The position numbers and the translations under genes were made by a program. Below the pieces are notes generated by a model that was not told the origin of the DNA, ran no database searches, and was given only the letters and a program-made list of their open reading frames with translations. A stretch of DNA of 64,000 bases from Hygrocybe punicea (Eukaryota; Basidiomycota; Agaricomycetes; Agaricales; Hygrophoraceae): contig OY744465.1 of assembly GCA_963556145.1 (NCBI GenBank), positions 5,208,001-5,272,000 on the forward strand, read 5' to 3'. Positions 43,504 to 54,543 of the stretch are shown piece after piece; the first letter of the stretch is position 1, and the number at the start of each line of letters is the position of its first letter.

Positions 43504-45338
43504 TTAAATAGTGGGGCACAGGCTCCATTGTTGGTATGCGGTGAGGATACGTTGTCGGTGAAGAGGTGCCAGATCAGCCCATGCCCACATGTCCGAGTCA
43601 AGGGCATCCAATTTATCACCCACACGGAAACCAAGCTTCTGTAGACCTCGGCGTTCATCCTCACCAAGGTTGTATTTGTCACACCATTGATCAACGCCAA
43701 GGTTGGCTGGAGTAGTGCCAGCGGGAGGCAGAACAGATCCCGTAACATCAGGCATTGAAGAAGCAGAAGGAGTGTTCAACAAAGAATTATAGTTTGATGT
43801 GGAAGGAATGTGGGGGGGCTGCTGATAACCATAAGGAGGAGGAGGGTATCCGGTTGGATAATATTGCGGCGGAAAATAAAGGGGACTAGGATATGCTGGA
43901 TGACCTCCACTATTCCAAGAGGGTGGCGTGGCTGGATATCCAAGCGGTGAGGGCGTTTGAGGAAACGAGGGAGCCTTGCCAGCTTCAAGCTTGTTATTGT
44001 AATCAATCCGATTCTTCGGTAGAAAATAGTTACTCCCCATGGGAATCTTATCGTAGTCAGTCACTTTTTGGAGCTTCATGAACCGTCAGATTGATTATTC
44101 TTGACAGTAAGTCTCCGTGCAACTTACAATTGCGTGGGCCCAAACCTTCAACCTGTTTGTGTCAAGTTCGAAATGCCAACCTTTGACTTGGTAGTGATAG
44201 CAGCGTATATCTGGATGGATCTGACACGATCCAAATTCATATATCTCCTCAAGTTTTTGGACAATGGGTGCCAGCTGGTCATCCAATGCGATCTGGGTTG
44301 CAGGGTGAGAAATTGGCCATTATAGGTCCGCATGTATGTACCTTTTTCCCCCATTTGGAATTGTCTTCATCACTCTCAACCTCTGCCGCAGCATGGGCTA
44401 CACGAGCACTATGGGCACTCTTCGGTACAGGGAGACCAATGACAATAATGGCAGCTGCAGGATCTTTGAGCACTTTGATTTGCTGAATCATTGCCTTGTA
44501 CCCTCCCTCGCTCGTTAGTGGGAGCAATCGCTTCTGGAAATTCCAAGTCATGGAAGCAACTGCGAGATTTTCCTTCTCTACGCTTGCTGTCTGTGAAACC
44601 TCATTCAGGAACACGTCCCACGTCATCTCCTGCGTCAGGTTGAAAGGGCCTTCGGTGAGCGGTGGTTGCTTTACCCATTTATCTCCCTTATGGGTTTTTC
44701 CTCTGACAAGCTTTGGCGGATTCGCAACCTCCACAAAAACTGGGACTGTGAAGAGTTTTTCGTGAGGGGCCTCAATAGTTTTGCGAGGCCGTCCACGCTT
44801 CTTCGGTGGCATGACGCGGGGCTCCTCGTCACTAGCAAGATTTTTGGAGTGGCCGCAGTGCCTTGATCTCGCTGCAGACCTACCCTTATGCTTCTGATTC
44901 TTGCGGCGCTTCTTTTTGGCAGAACCTTCGTCGGCCTCTGAGGAAATGGAATCTTCATCGGCCAACCTTTTTTTCCTGATCAGAGCTGGCAACATCTCTT
45001 CTACAGGCTTCGTCTGTTTAGCAAGCGGTGGTAGCCTGAGACGGATTTTTAATTTTGGTTTATTAACCGCCTCAGCCTCTTCTGTGTGAAGGTCAAAGGC
45101 TGTTCATCAAAATGGTCAGGTAAATTATTCTCTCACTTCGTATGCTCTCGTCAGTCTCGCTCTCTGACTCGAACTCTCCCTGCCCTAGCACTCCATACCT
45201 GTTGACAACCTTTATCTCCTCTTTTCCACTATCTCGACTGTCATTTTCGTCGTCCGAGCAGGAGTTGGATGATTGGCTCTCTGAGTCGCTGTCAGAGGTA
45301 GGGAAGGAAAGCTCTTCCTCGGAGTATATGTCAGGCAT
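43504..45338 (-). CDS. Accessory gene of the transposon: acidic AT-hook protein
   Basis: Four exons (45338-45137, 45081-44342, 44292-44128, 44073-43504) with GT-AG introns of 49-55 nt, joined in frame to 558 residues. Residues 1-70 are acidic and Ser-rich. Basic segments follow (KKKRRKNQKHKG) and an AT-hook core (PPKKRGRPRKT), then an unrecognised alpha/beta-like domain (FTVPVFVEV ... FNLTQEMTWDVFLNEVSQTA ... KDPAAAIIVIGLPVP) and HPDIRCYHYQVKGWHFELDTNRLKVWA. Next is a Pro/Tyr-rich linker and a small helical C-terminal domain (WCDKYNLGEDERRGLQKLGFRVGDKLDAL). AT-hooks bind the DNA minor groove. It starts 55 bp inside the right TIR, so it belongs to the element. I infer a DNA-binding helper or chromatin role. 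Function otherwise unknown. Confidence 0.75.
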
Positions 45339-45392
45339 TATAAGATGTAATAACGAGTGTAATTGAGCTTGTCCAAGCCCTGCATAAGTGAA

Positions 45393-45483
45393 AATAGATT
45401 TTTGATGATTTAATGATTTTTTTTCTTTTCCAGGATTTTCAAGCACACTTGAACACGTGAGACATGAATTTCCGAAAGGACTG
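45393..45483 (-). repeat. Right terminal inverted repeat
   Basis: Reverse complement of the left TIR, with one A fewer in the A-run. It probably also holds the promoter of the accessory gene, whose ATG is at 45338. Confidence 0.9.
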
Positions 45484-45605
45484 TATAGCAGACTATCGCC
45501 TCTGAAAAAAAAATACAAGTTGTGCCAGTCCTCGCTCACTGAGTGGCAGAACAGCCAGTGCATCATCAACGTTGCATCAACTCCCAGCCACCGATTTCCC
45601 GACTG

Positions 45606-47033
45606 ATGCTCATGGATGTCATTATTCCTACTGGTCTTGGCGTTGTAGACAGTGATTCCCGGCTTGAACTTGACTCTAAATCCTTGACCGACGTCCTGTT
45701 TCCTCTCACTCTATATCAACAACCTCCATTTCCAAGCGAGCAAGCTTTCCTCGGTCTCCTCAAGCTCATCCAGGGACATCTTGTTCGAGAATCAGCGTCC
45801 GACGGCGGCATCAGCATCAGCAGCCCTCCGCGTCTGGCACTAGATCTTGAAATATCACCCGATTTCCTCTTCTCGGTTTGCGACATTTTATGTGACGGAG
45901 GGCAAGAACTCTCAAGTCCTTCCAGGATCAAGATTACTAGTACCCTGAGCCCAGTAGCGACGATCCTCCCTGCAGTTCTGAGGTGCTTTCGACAGACTTG
46001 GCGAATGCTGCCATCGGAAATGCGTTCTCCTGAGAACCTCGCTTTAGATCTTGCCGCGTTGGCCAACTGCCCGTCGTCCATGATCAGACCTACTCCAAGT
46101 GGCTCTCCTCGTCTCAGGATCCGATGGATCAGCACCGATTTAGACGAGAGGCCAGACGATTTTCTAGCTCCGGTTGTCCACAACTGTAACATCCACATCA
46201 GCAGGCCTGGGCAGCCGCAGCCTAACAGAACCACGAAGGTGGAATTGGAATTGGACACACCCAATCTGCCGAGTAGGAACCGTGAAGTGCTAGTGCTCGA
46301 GATGGCGGCGTTCCGCAGCGGGTGCGGTGCTTGTCGCCGGCCGCGCACTGACCGCAGTTCCAAGCCTCTTGACCCCGCTTCACCGCCCAGCAGTTCCTTA
46401 CAAGCCAGTGATAGTGCACACAAATACCTCCCTCATGGCCTTAGCCTTCCTTTTACTCAACACAAGGTTCTTCTATCACGGTTGCCCCCGAGCCAGAAAG
46501 CCTCTCGCACGACTTGTACTCTGGACAAATTTCAGAACAATGAAAACCTCCCTCCGCTGCCTGCACCTGCGCCTGCACCTGCGCCCCGCGCTCGGGGCAG
46601 ACAGGGTCGTATACTTCCCCCCGCACGACTACGTGTCCGGGACCGTCCACCTCCCACAAAACCCATTACGACGAGTACTACCCACTTGGGCAAGCGCACT
46701 GGCACACTGTCTTCTCGTCTCGACCCAGCGCACAACACCACCACATTGGAAATCCCTCTACAGCCAATCTTAGGCCCCACAGCTGCACTGTCTCACTTTG
46801 CTTTCTTATTCAATTCCCAAAGCTCCACTGGCAGAGCTACTACTGGCACGGCATTACACGCTAGCGTCCACAAGTATAAGCCCCACCCCCGGGACAAGCG
46901 CCTCCCCCAAAAAACACACCCACGCACTACCACAACGATGTCGGTCGGGAAGGACACAACGTGGAAATGTGTTCCGTTGCCCTCACTCCAGCCCGCGAAG
47001 AAAATTCCAAAAGTGAAAAGTTCTTCTGAATAA
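45606..47033 (+). CDS. Hypothetical protein, single long ORF next to the transposon
   Basis: 475 residues from the first ATG; the open frame extends upstream to 45543 without another ATG. The N-terminal half (FLGLLKLIQGHL, LALDLEISPDFLFSVCDILCDGG, ILPAVLRCFRQTW) looks like a folded helical region. The C-terminal half is Pro/Arg/Thr-rich with a PAPAPAPAPR run, likely disordered. No family recognised. A 1.4-kb frame without a stop in ordinary-composition DNA supports coding. The start is only 120 bp from the right TIR, so a 5' exon may have been cut off by the insertion. Confidence 0.5.
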   Translation: MLMDVIIPTGLGVVDSDSRLELDSKSLTDVLFPLTLYQQPPFPSEQAFLGLLKLIQGHLVRESASDGGISISSPPRLALDLEISPDFLFSVCDILCDGGQELSSPSRIKITSTLSPVATILPAVLRCFRQTWRMLPSEMRSPENLALDLAALANCPSSMIRPTPSGSPRLRIRWISTDLDERPDDFLAPVVHNCNIHISRPGQPQPNRTTKVELELDTPNLPSRNREVLVLEMAAFRSGCGACRRPRTDRSSKPLDPASPPSSSLQASDSAHKYLPHGLSLPFTQHKVLLSRLPPSQKASRTTCTLDKFQNNENLPPLPAPAPAPAPRARGRQGRILPPARLRVRDRPPPTKPITTSTTHLGKRTGTLSSRLDPAHNTTTLEIPLQPILGPTAALSHFAFLFNSQSSTGRATTGTALHASVHKYKPHPRDKRLPQKTHPRTTTTMSVGKDTTWKCVPLPSLQPAKKIPKVKSSSE

Positions 47034-47588
47034 GGCTTTTATTCCCGCTGTCACATCTCTTCGTTCGCTCTGTTTCATTCTCTATTTTGTCGTTTGCGTA
47101 TCGTGTCCCGCGTCGTGCACTTTCCTCCTATGAAACCTCCACCTCCACATTGTTGCAACCTGTTTTTGTCCAATCCAGCATTACTAAGGTGATATTCATA
47201 CCTTACGCACTCGTATAATAATACAAAGAACCCATGTTTGAACATGCTTCTTTATCGTCAGCGTTTATCGAAAGTCTGTCTGTCAAGCAAAACGCCAAAC
47301 TTTGGCGTTATCTTGGGACGCTCCGAGCGGAGATGGAAACCAGCTACACGCTGATTCAAAGGCAGGCTTTTGAAAAAATAGATGACGCGAAGCTGTTGAG
47401 CATGAGGTGGAAGACTCTGGACGAAATACATCGTTGGTTGCTGCTGCCTCCGTGAAACGAAAGTTTTTGCACATGACCTTCTGTGCCTGATTCCTGTCCA
47501 CTCTCACGATGCGGATTGAGCATGCAGTACAACTTGAAGTCACTCTCATTTTCGACCGTCATCACTCTTCCACATCTAAGCTGCAATA
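47034..47588. other. Intergenic, with one small ORF
   Basis: Between the hypothetical ORF and the NLR. A 73-codon plus-strand ORF at 47234-47455, starting with ATG, has no recognised motif and could be a leader exon, an upstream ORF or chance. Confidence 0.3.
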
Positions 47589-50500
47589 ATGGATGAGTTT
47601 TTCAACAAAATTGCATGGAATAGGAAGCAAGCACCAGCAGTTCAAAGCACATCCAGCTCGACGTCGACGTCACTTCATCCTGTTGGCTGTGAAACTCTCT
47701 TCGAGGGTGTGGCTCCCATCGTGGCCGAGTGTGTTCTAGTCTAATAGCCCATCAACTCTTCGCACTTTCTGATTTGCTGAGTTCAGTATTGTATTTGTGC
47801 ACGGATTACGAGGTCATCGTCGGAATACCTGGACCAAGGATGACGTGTGTTGGCCCGAAGAGCTTCTGTCGAAGGAGGAGGCGTTATCTCACACTCGCGT
47901 CCTCACATTTGGATACGACGCCAACGTCGTTAGGCTTATGAGCCAAGCGTCTCTGAACACTCTATTCGACCATTCGATAAGTCTGCTAAATGAATTATCG
48001 CGAGAACGGAGGCAGGATGCAGTGAGTTTGGTGTCATCGCCAGGGGAACAAATTCAAATATTATCCATTTAGCGGGATCGCCCAATAATCTTTATCGCAC
48101 ACTCTCTTGGTGGACTATTAGTCAAAGATGTGTGTCATTATTCCCATTTCGTCCCTCAAATTTTACCCTAACTAATTATCTTCGCAGGCACTCGATCATT
48201 CGGACAGAGTTCGGGGTACCAAACCTCATCTCGGGGGCATCCTGCCGGCTACGCGAGGTATAATTTTCCTCGGCACTCCTCACAGGGGGAGCGGAGTGAC
48301 TTCGCTGGCGAAGGTGGCGGCATCTATTGCAAGGGTAGCTTTGAAAAATGCGAATGAGCAGCTGATCCGAGACCTCGAGAGGGATTCGCAAGTCCTTGAT
48401 CGAATCAGGGATAATTTCAGCCGAATTTTGGATATGCGCATATTGGCTGTTTGGTCTTTTGTAGAGGAGCTGGCTATGACAGGATTAGGGAAGGTATATA
48501 TGCATCACGTTCGTGCGGACTAGTTCGACTGATATATAATTGGTATTGTTCAGGTTGTGTCTGGGGATTCCGCGATTATTGGTGATGCTCGTGAAAATCG
48601 CGAGTCTATTTATGCTGACCACATTGGCATGGCGAAATTCTCAATTAGAGATGATCCTGGGTACAAAAAGATTGTATATGCGATAGAGATGTTGCTTGAA
48701 GGACCCCTCGAGGACGCGTCACTGGCATCTTCAGCAAACCCAGGTATGCAGAGAATTATACATTATCCGCTTATCACAGGGTTAATTATTCTCTGTTGTT
48801 GCAAAAAGTTGACTCGGAAGCCCTTCCACCTGAGGTTGCTCCTGCTCGTCCGATTCGTTAACATAAATTCTCATAAATTATATTTAGATCACAACCTTCT
48901 ATGACATCCCTGCACTCCAAGTTCCTCACTTCGTCGCACGAAAAGCGTTTCTTATTCGCCTCGATAAATTGTTCGAACATTCTACAATCTCCCCCTCCAG
49001 ATTGATTGTCGTATTGCTTGGAATGGGCGGGGCAGGCAAGAGCCAACTTGCCGTTGATTATTGCTGTCGCATGAAGGACTCGGGAACTTATAGAGCAATA
49101 TTCTGGCTTGATGCTTCTTCTCGCAATGCCCTCTACAGTTCGATGGAGATCATCGCCAAACGGCTGCTGCCGACACGAGTGTTGGATAACCCTCATGCCG
49201 CAGTCACATTAGTCAAGGATATTCTCTCGCGCGGCAGCGAATCATGGCTGATGGTATTTGATAACTTGGACAATCTTTCAGAATTACACGATATCATGAA
49301 TTTCTTTCCGAATGGTCGCTGTGGCTCTATCCTGATTACCAGCCGCCATGCTGGTTCCAAGGAACTCGGTCAGCCGATTGAACTTGATTGTATGACGGAG
49401 GAGGAGGGCCTACAGCTTCTACTTGGCTCTCTAGAAGTCGAGACCGAGGAACTCGCTTTTGCACAGCAGATTCTGATGCAACTTGGATATCTCCCATTGG
49501 CCATCGATCAAGCCCGAGCATATATTTCAAGACGAGCACTCAGATTACGACAATTTATGGAGGAGTGGGAAATACGGAAGCGAAGCATCATGCAAGATAC
49601 GCCACACATCTGGCCTTATCGCCGTACGCTCGCTGACACGGGGGCTGAGATTCCCCTCAGTCTCTTGACTACATGGGAAATGTCATTACCCCTGCTTGAG
49701 GCTGGCGAAGGACACACAACCAAACTAGGGGATATTTTGACGCTTTTGGCATTCTTCCACCCTGTCAGCATCGGCGAAAATCTTTTCATTGACGATGTTA
49801 ATGTCGCGTCTCCCATGTCTATTTTCTATGACGATGGCCGCTGGGATCACGCGAAATTCGAGGACGCCATCGTGCAAATACAGGAGATGTCGCTGCTTCA
49901 CTTTTCACGTCGCAATGGTGAAATTGTGGTATCGCTTCATTCAATGGTGTCCGAGTGGCTTCGCATACGACTCAACAAAGAATCGTACTCCACACTTCTT
50001 GCTACTGCAATAACACATTTAACGAATTACTTGGATGCTACAGAGCATACTGACCACACCATTCGTCAAGAGGCGCTAACGCATACGGATATCGTTTGCC
50101 GGGTTGAGGAATGTACCGCTAAGAGTACGTTTTTTGAGGCCTGTTTTACATTTGGTAAATTCTACGCCGAGTGCGGGCGTTATATAGACGCAGAGAGAAT
50201 GTACAACCGAGCGCTGGCTGGCAAGGAGAATGCGTGGGGTCCCAATCACACATCCACACTCACCACCGTCAACAACCTCGGGATCCTCTACCAAGCTCAA
50301 GGCCGTCTCGAAGACGCAGAGAGAATGTACAACCGGGCGCTGGCCGGTTATGAGAAGGCGTGGGGTCCCAATCACACATCCACACTTGACACCGTCGACA
50401 ACCTCGGGAACCTCTACGCTGATCAAGACCGTCTCGAAGACGCAGAGAGAATGTACAACCGGGCACTTGCTGGTTTTGAGAAGGCGTGGGGTCCCAATCA

Positions 50501-51107
50501 CACATCCACACTTGACACCGTCAACAATCTCGGGCTCCTCTACGCTGATCAAGACCGTCTCGAAGACGCAGAGAGAATGTACAACCGGGCGCTGGCTGGT
50601 TATGAGAAAGCATGGGGACCTAATCACACATCCACACTTGACACCGTCGACAACCTCGGGAACCTCTACAAAGATCAAGGCCGTCTCGAAGACGCAGAGA
50701 GAATGTACAACCGGGCACTGGCTGGTTTTGAGAAGGCGTGGGGTCCCAATCACACATCCACACTCACCACCGTCAATAACCTCGGGGTCCTCTACAAAGA
50801 TCAAGGCCGTCTCGAAGACGCAGAGAGAATGTACAACCGGGCGCTGGCTGGCAAGGAGAAGGCGTGGGGTCCCAATCACACATCCACACTTGACACCGTC
50901 GACAACCTCGGGAACCTCTACGAAGACCAAGGCCGTCTCGAAGACGCAGAGAGAATGTACAACCGGGCACTGGCTGGTTATGAGAAGGCGTGGGGTCCCA
51001 ATCACACATACACACTTGACACCGTCAACAATCTCGGGCTCCTCTACGCTGCTCAAGGCCGTCTCGAAGACGCAGAGAGAATGTACAACCGGGTTCGGGC
51101 GTCTTGA
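47589..51107 (+). CDS. STAND/NLR protein: alpha/beta-hydrolase, NB-ARC, tetratricopeptide repeats
   Basis: Seven exons (47589-47728, 47787-48021, 48073-48129, 48188-48493, 48554-48743, 48809-48834, 48888-51107) join in frame to 1,057 residues; the sixth-exon donor (GTTGCT) is the weakest call. The N-terminal domain is DUF676/SesB-like: DIVFVHGLRGH, nucleophile motif FIAHSLGGLLVK, GIIFLGTPHRGS. NB-ARC follows: P-loop VLLGMGGAGKSQLAVDYC, Walker B WLMVFDNLDN, SILITSRH, GYLPLAIDQARAYI, and a winged-helix-like MVSEWL. The C-terminus is seven full 42-residue kinesin-light-chain-type TPRs plus a partial eighth (51069-51104), ending abruptly in VRAS. Fungal NLRs of this plan act in non-self recognition and regulated cell death: the repeats sense, NB-ARC switches, the hydrolase executes. 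This role is inferred from family. Confidence 0.87.
50187..51107 (+). repeat. 126-bp tandem array coding the TPRs
   Basis: Units begin at GACGCAGAGAGAATGTACAA every 126 bp (50187, 50313, and so on), seven full plus 36 bp of an eighth. Units are nearly identical. Changes cluster at a few codons: the residue after ALAG (K, Y or F), the L(T/D)TV(N/D)NLG positions, the residue after NLG (I, N, L, V), and the residues after LY. Long frames on other strands here are shadows. Confidence 0.92.
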
Positions 51108-51507
51108 TATGTACCAACAACCTCGGTTTTCCTCCAGAAGCCAAGAACAATATCCACTACTACTCTAGCCGCACGATGTTATATGTTCCTGCTATTTGCA
51201 ACTACTTTCGTATTTGGAGGCTGCCTCAGTTGGTTAACTGAGTACCAACTGGCATGTTTCCGTGTTCTTTTTGTTGATTCTGAATGTGACGGTTATGATC
51301 AGATTCCCTCAATCCCGGCTTCGATATTCTTGCTATCTGGCATACATGTAGCATAATCCTCTCACTTATACTCCGCGAATGATACAAGGAAGATATTTTT
51401 ATTCACTCTGAAATTAATCCCAGCAAGTCTCCTTCGTGATAGATGCCAAAATCTATGGCACTAGGGAACGACGGTGAATCTTCATCGGCGACTCGGAAGC
51501 TTTGATC
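51108..51507. other. Downstream of the NLR, no gene
   Basis: Probable 3' region of the NLR transcript, then AT-moderate sequence without ORFs of note. Confidence 0.4.
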
Positions 51508-51725
51508 CTTCGACAAAATTTCTTGTTTAGTGGTCGATACGCGAATTGATGGTATCAGGACAAAGCAATTAGCGAAACGGAGGAATACGATCAGTTCGAC
51601 GGGCAGAAGAGGACGTGGACTTTACATCGAGTTAAGCTCGAGAGAGGCTTCGCCCAAGTTGACGGAGACAGAATATGGATGTGTCTTGGTCGTGGGTCTG
51701 AGTGGCAGCTGGCACATTTTCAGTA
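51508..51725 (-). pseudogene. Fragment of an F-box-like gene, related to 40210-41026
   Basis: On the minus strand this reads PAATQTHDQDTSIFCLRQLGRSLSRA, then a stop and frame changes. It aligns with AATSTHTDDHDSYIFCLHQLWRSLSRG in exon 2 of the intact gene, and nucleotide similarity continues through the F-box-like segment. It abuts the end of the DUF2235 fragment at 51726 directly. Confidence 0.6.
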
Positions 51726-52879
51726 TCATGATCCAGCATGTCGGAATGTACGAACGATGGTGTTTGAAGTCGTGAATGGGAGACGGCACGGGATGAGGCC
51801 TACGGAATCAACAGTGTCCCTACAAATCAACAGGGAAATCTCAATCAGCACACGCACCGAAGAAGAGAAAAGGCCCATATACACGCACCAAACACCGATA
51901 AAATGAATATCTACGTCTGTTGAAAACGCCCGTTTGAATGCATTAGATTGCAGCCATCCTTTCTTGGAAGTATCCGTATACATCATGTACGCAAAGGGCA
52001 CCTGTTGGAGATTGTCCGCTGGGAGCAGCCCGACCTTGAAACATATCCAATAAATCAGCCAAGCGCTCAGCTGAATGGGATAATGTATGACCTTGTGCAA
52101 CATCCCGGCGAGTGCGCGAGCGGTATAAGCACCTCGAGAGAATCTATCTGAGGAGAGACGTAAGAATGTGTTATGTATCACATGATGATATAATCTCGTT
52201 ACAGTTTCTCATGAGAAATTCATAGCCTGTTTATCCGGACATGACATGCATGACATATTACATATATGTCAGCAGTTTCCTCGCACGAGAAATGGATGAT
52301 GGAGCTTACCCTGCATGACATGAACGTGCATGTAATTAGCAAACATCACGTCCAATGTCTGATTGCCAATCTAATGAGATAACACGAAAACTACAGGTGA
52401 ATGGCTCGTACGACGGACCAGGGTCAGCTTCGCTGTGAGTGGGGTTGCAATCTGTGGGGAAGCGTATGTGCCTATTCCGGCCTTCAAATAAAGAAAGTTT
52501 GAGCGGGAAGAAAGAGAGAAGAGAAAATACAAGATATTTGCCTGGTAATAAACCATCTGTTTCGTCCTGTCGTTCTTCTTAAGCATGGAGAACAGCCGGA
52601 TGATGTTCGAGTTCTAAAAAATTACAGAGAGCGAGAACAAACAGGTTTATGTCTGGGAAGCAACCACCACAGTAAAAAAGAACCGTAATAACGTACATCT
52701 GAACTGAACTGATCGCCAGGCCCATCGAAACAGAGGACGAGTGTCCGGTTGGTGTATTCTGGTGGGATGACTGGGGGATACGGCACAGAGAGGGAACCAG
52801 CTTTAAGAGGTTGAGGCTTGTCGGAGAGAGCCGCAGACGGTGGTAGCGGTAGACATTGTAGAGCCACGAGGGGTATCAT
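51726..52879 (-). pseudogene. DUF2235-type alpha/beta hydrolase, truncated and damaged
   Basis: From ATG 52879: LPLPPSAALSDKPQPLKAGSL, then NRTLVLCFDGPGDQF and a GT-AG intron. Next is NIIRLFSMLKKNDRTKQMVYYQ with a GC-type donor, then AGIGTYASPQIATPLTAKL, TLDVMFANYMHVHVMQ, GYEFLMRN, FSRGAYTARALAGMLHK, VGLLPADNLQQVPFAYMMYTDTSKKGW, FKRAFSTDVDIHFIGVW, and DTVDSVGLIPCRLPFTTSNTIVRTFRHA. The order matches the DUF2235 family, common in Agaricomycetes. The strand that should precede FSRGA (usually GDxIxxFG) is missing, so the nucleophile elbow is incomplete. The frame ends at the junction with an F-box fragment, losing the C-terminal half. Founding activity: hydrolase of unknown substrate. Confidence 0.65.
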
Positions 52880-54543
52880 TGTTACCGTTGACCACCGTAG
52901 ATGTGGTCGACAGTTCCTGGACGTGTTGTAATAGTGCGCCGTTCACGTTCATGTCTGCGGGGATGGAATGGTTCGAGTTCAAGGTCAAGTTCGATTTCAG
53001 GGCGGTGATAGATGAGGGTGTACCTCAGGTGGAATTTGAATGCTGAGGCTGCTGTTGCTGCCCGTGAGCGTCCGAGTGCCGTGGGGATCGGGAAATCAGC
53101 TGTGGAGCGGGGGAACATGAAGCTCTTGCTTCAAGGGGAGAGGAAGACGTCCATGGAGTCACTAGCAGCAATTCGGTTACGGTTTGACGCCTGACACGAC
53201 ATCTGGTGTTATTTTCGTTAGGCACCAGTATACTGGCCACGGGCTAGACCCACCCATTTGAGAGAAAAGGTCGGTGGACGATTTCCCCACGATCACCGCA
53301 GGGCCCGGGGCCGTGCCGGATTCTCACCGCTGTGCCATAAGCGCTGCTAAGCAAAACTGACAGCGGTGACCAACGGCAGCTGGACAGGCCCGACGATCAA
53401 CGCTACGTAAATCACGGTAACTGCATCCAGCACACCAGCATTCGAGCTTGAAGCGCTACACCGCAAGCTTGAAAATTTGAAACCTTGGTTCCGAAGACAC
53501 AAGCTTTCCAAGATACTTCCGAGTCCGTCACGGTGCAGTGCTGGTGTCTCCGAGTTGGCGAGAGTGTAGATCAAAGACTTATATGGGTCAGAATCAGCGT
53601 TTGTGCGGCCATTCAAGTTATTGTGGTATGTAGTATTGCCAGTCGAAGAAAATCCGTCTGCTGTAACATACACAGATCATTTCGTGCTGTATAACCCGTC
53701 ATCGATCATATCCCGCTGTGCAAGGACTTGGATGGGCCGCACTTGCCAGCAGGCCCTTGGCGATGGTCGCATCTTCGATCGTGCGGCGAGGTGGCACAGC
53801 TCAGGTCCCAACCCTTCGAATTGTTGTCCTTGCCGATGAGGAGTCTTGGATCTGAAGCTATAGGCGCCCATTAGCCTTCATGACTGCTGCGTCAAACTTC
53901 TTCTGAAAGTCTTTTCACTAAACACATTATGAAAATAACTATCGAGGCTCTAAATCCTCTGGCAATCTTTCCACACTTCATCACATTAGGGTACCGTGAG
54001 TAATGCCCTATTTATTAACAACGACTTATTCACAGCGTTAATAATAACAAGTTATTAACAGCAAGGGTGCTGGAGGGGTTATTACAGCTGTTTGCATTTG
54101 TTTGTGCACTGCCACATTTTGCACGTTTTTGGCTCATTGGGCCTCAAAACATTTTGATTTATTCCTTGCCAATGGCTGCACGTATGACCACAATTATGGC
54201 CTCTTTCGAATCGTCTGAAGGAGCTCTAGGTGCTTGTATACTTCAAACATTGTAATTATTCATCGTTCAAATTCAGTTTTTTATAGGCCAGCCCCCCCTC
54301 TGTGATTTTTCATGGCCGAATCATAGGTTGTATCAACTGAAACAGGTTTGCATTATGTCTTGATGGCACTATGTGAGATACTGGTCTGTTTTTTTCTATC
54401 AATTTCATCTCAATTGTCACACTAATCGGTGTTTATTTTGTTTTTGGTGCCTGTCTCCTCATTTAAATTTTCCTACCTGCAGCGACATCACGCCACCCAA
54501 GAACCACTGCCAATATGCTCGGGGGAACCCTTATGAGGTGCGT
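52880..54543. other. Gene debris and dispersed repeats
   Basis: No intact gene. It contains the repeat pair partners at 53735-53846 (shared with 21068-21186) and 53846-53950 (shared with 34079-34182), directly joined here. The remainder shows short frames only. Confidence 0.4.
53735..53846. repeat. Second copy of the fragment at 21068-21186
   Basis: Contains GCACTTGCCAGCAGGCCCTT and TTGTCCTTGCCGATGAGGAG in the same order and spacing, without the hAT terminus that follows in the other copy. Confidence 0.6.

Larger units (their letters stand above)
42041..45483 (+). mobile_element. Complete Tc1/mariner-type transposon carrying two genes
   Basis: 3,443 bp bounded by inverted repeats of about 91 bp (42041-42132 and 45393-45483). 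These differ at two bases plus one A in an A-run by eye. Both ends start CAGTCCTTTCGG and are flanked by TA (42039-42040 and 45484-45485), the expected target duplication. Inside are a spliced DDE transposase on the plus strand (42230-43270) and a spliced accessory gene on the minus strand (45338-43504), convergent, each starting near one TIR. Near-identical TIRs and open frames suggest a fairly young copy. Confidence 0.92.

Noticed and set aside
50076..51168. Long frames on both strands over the TPR array
   Set aside because: They are shadows of the 126-bp coding repeat: a unit length divisible by three keeps every frame open once one unit lacks stops.
53230..53345. Possible tRNA-like fold
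   Set aside because: No cloverleaf with a proper T-arm GTTCGA and acceptor stem could be drawn. No tRNA was accepted anywhere in the window; GTTCGAACC words are LTR or hAT repeats.
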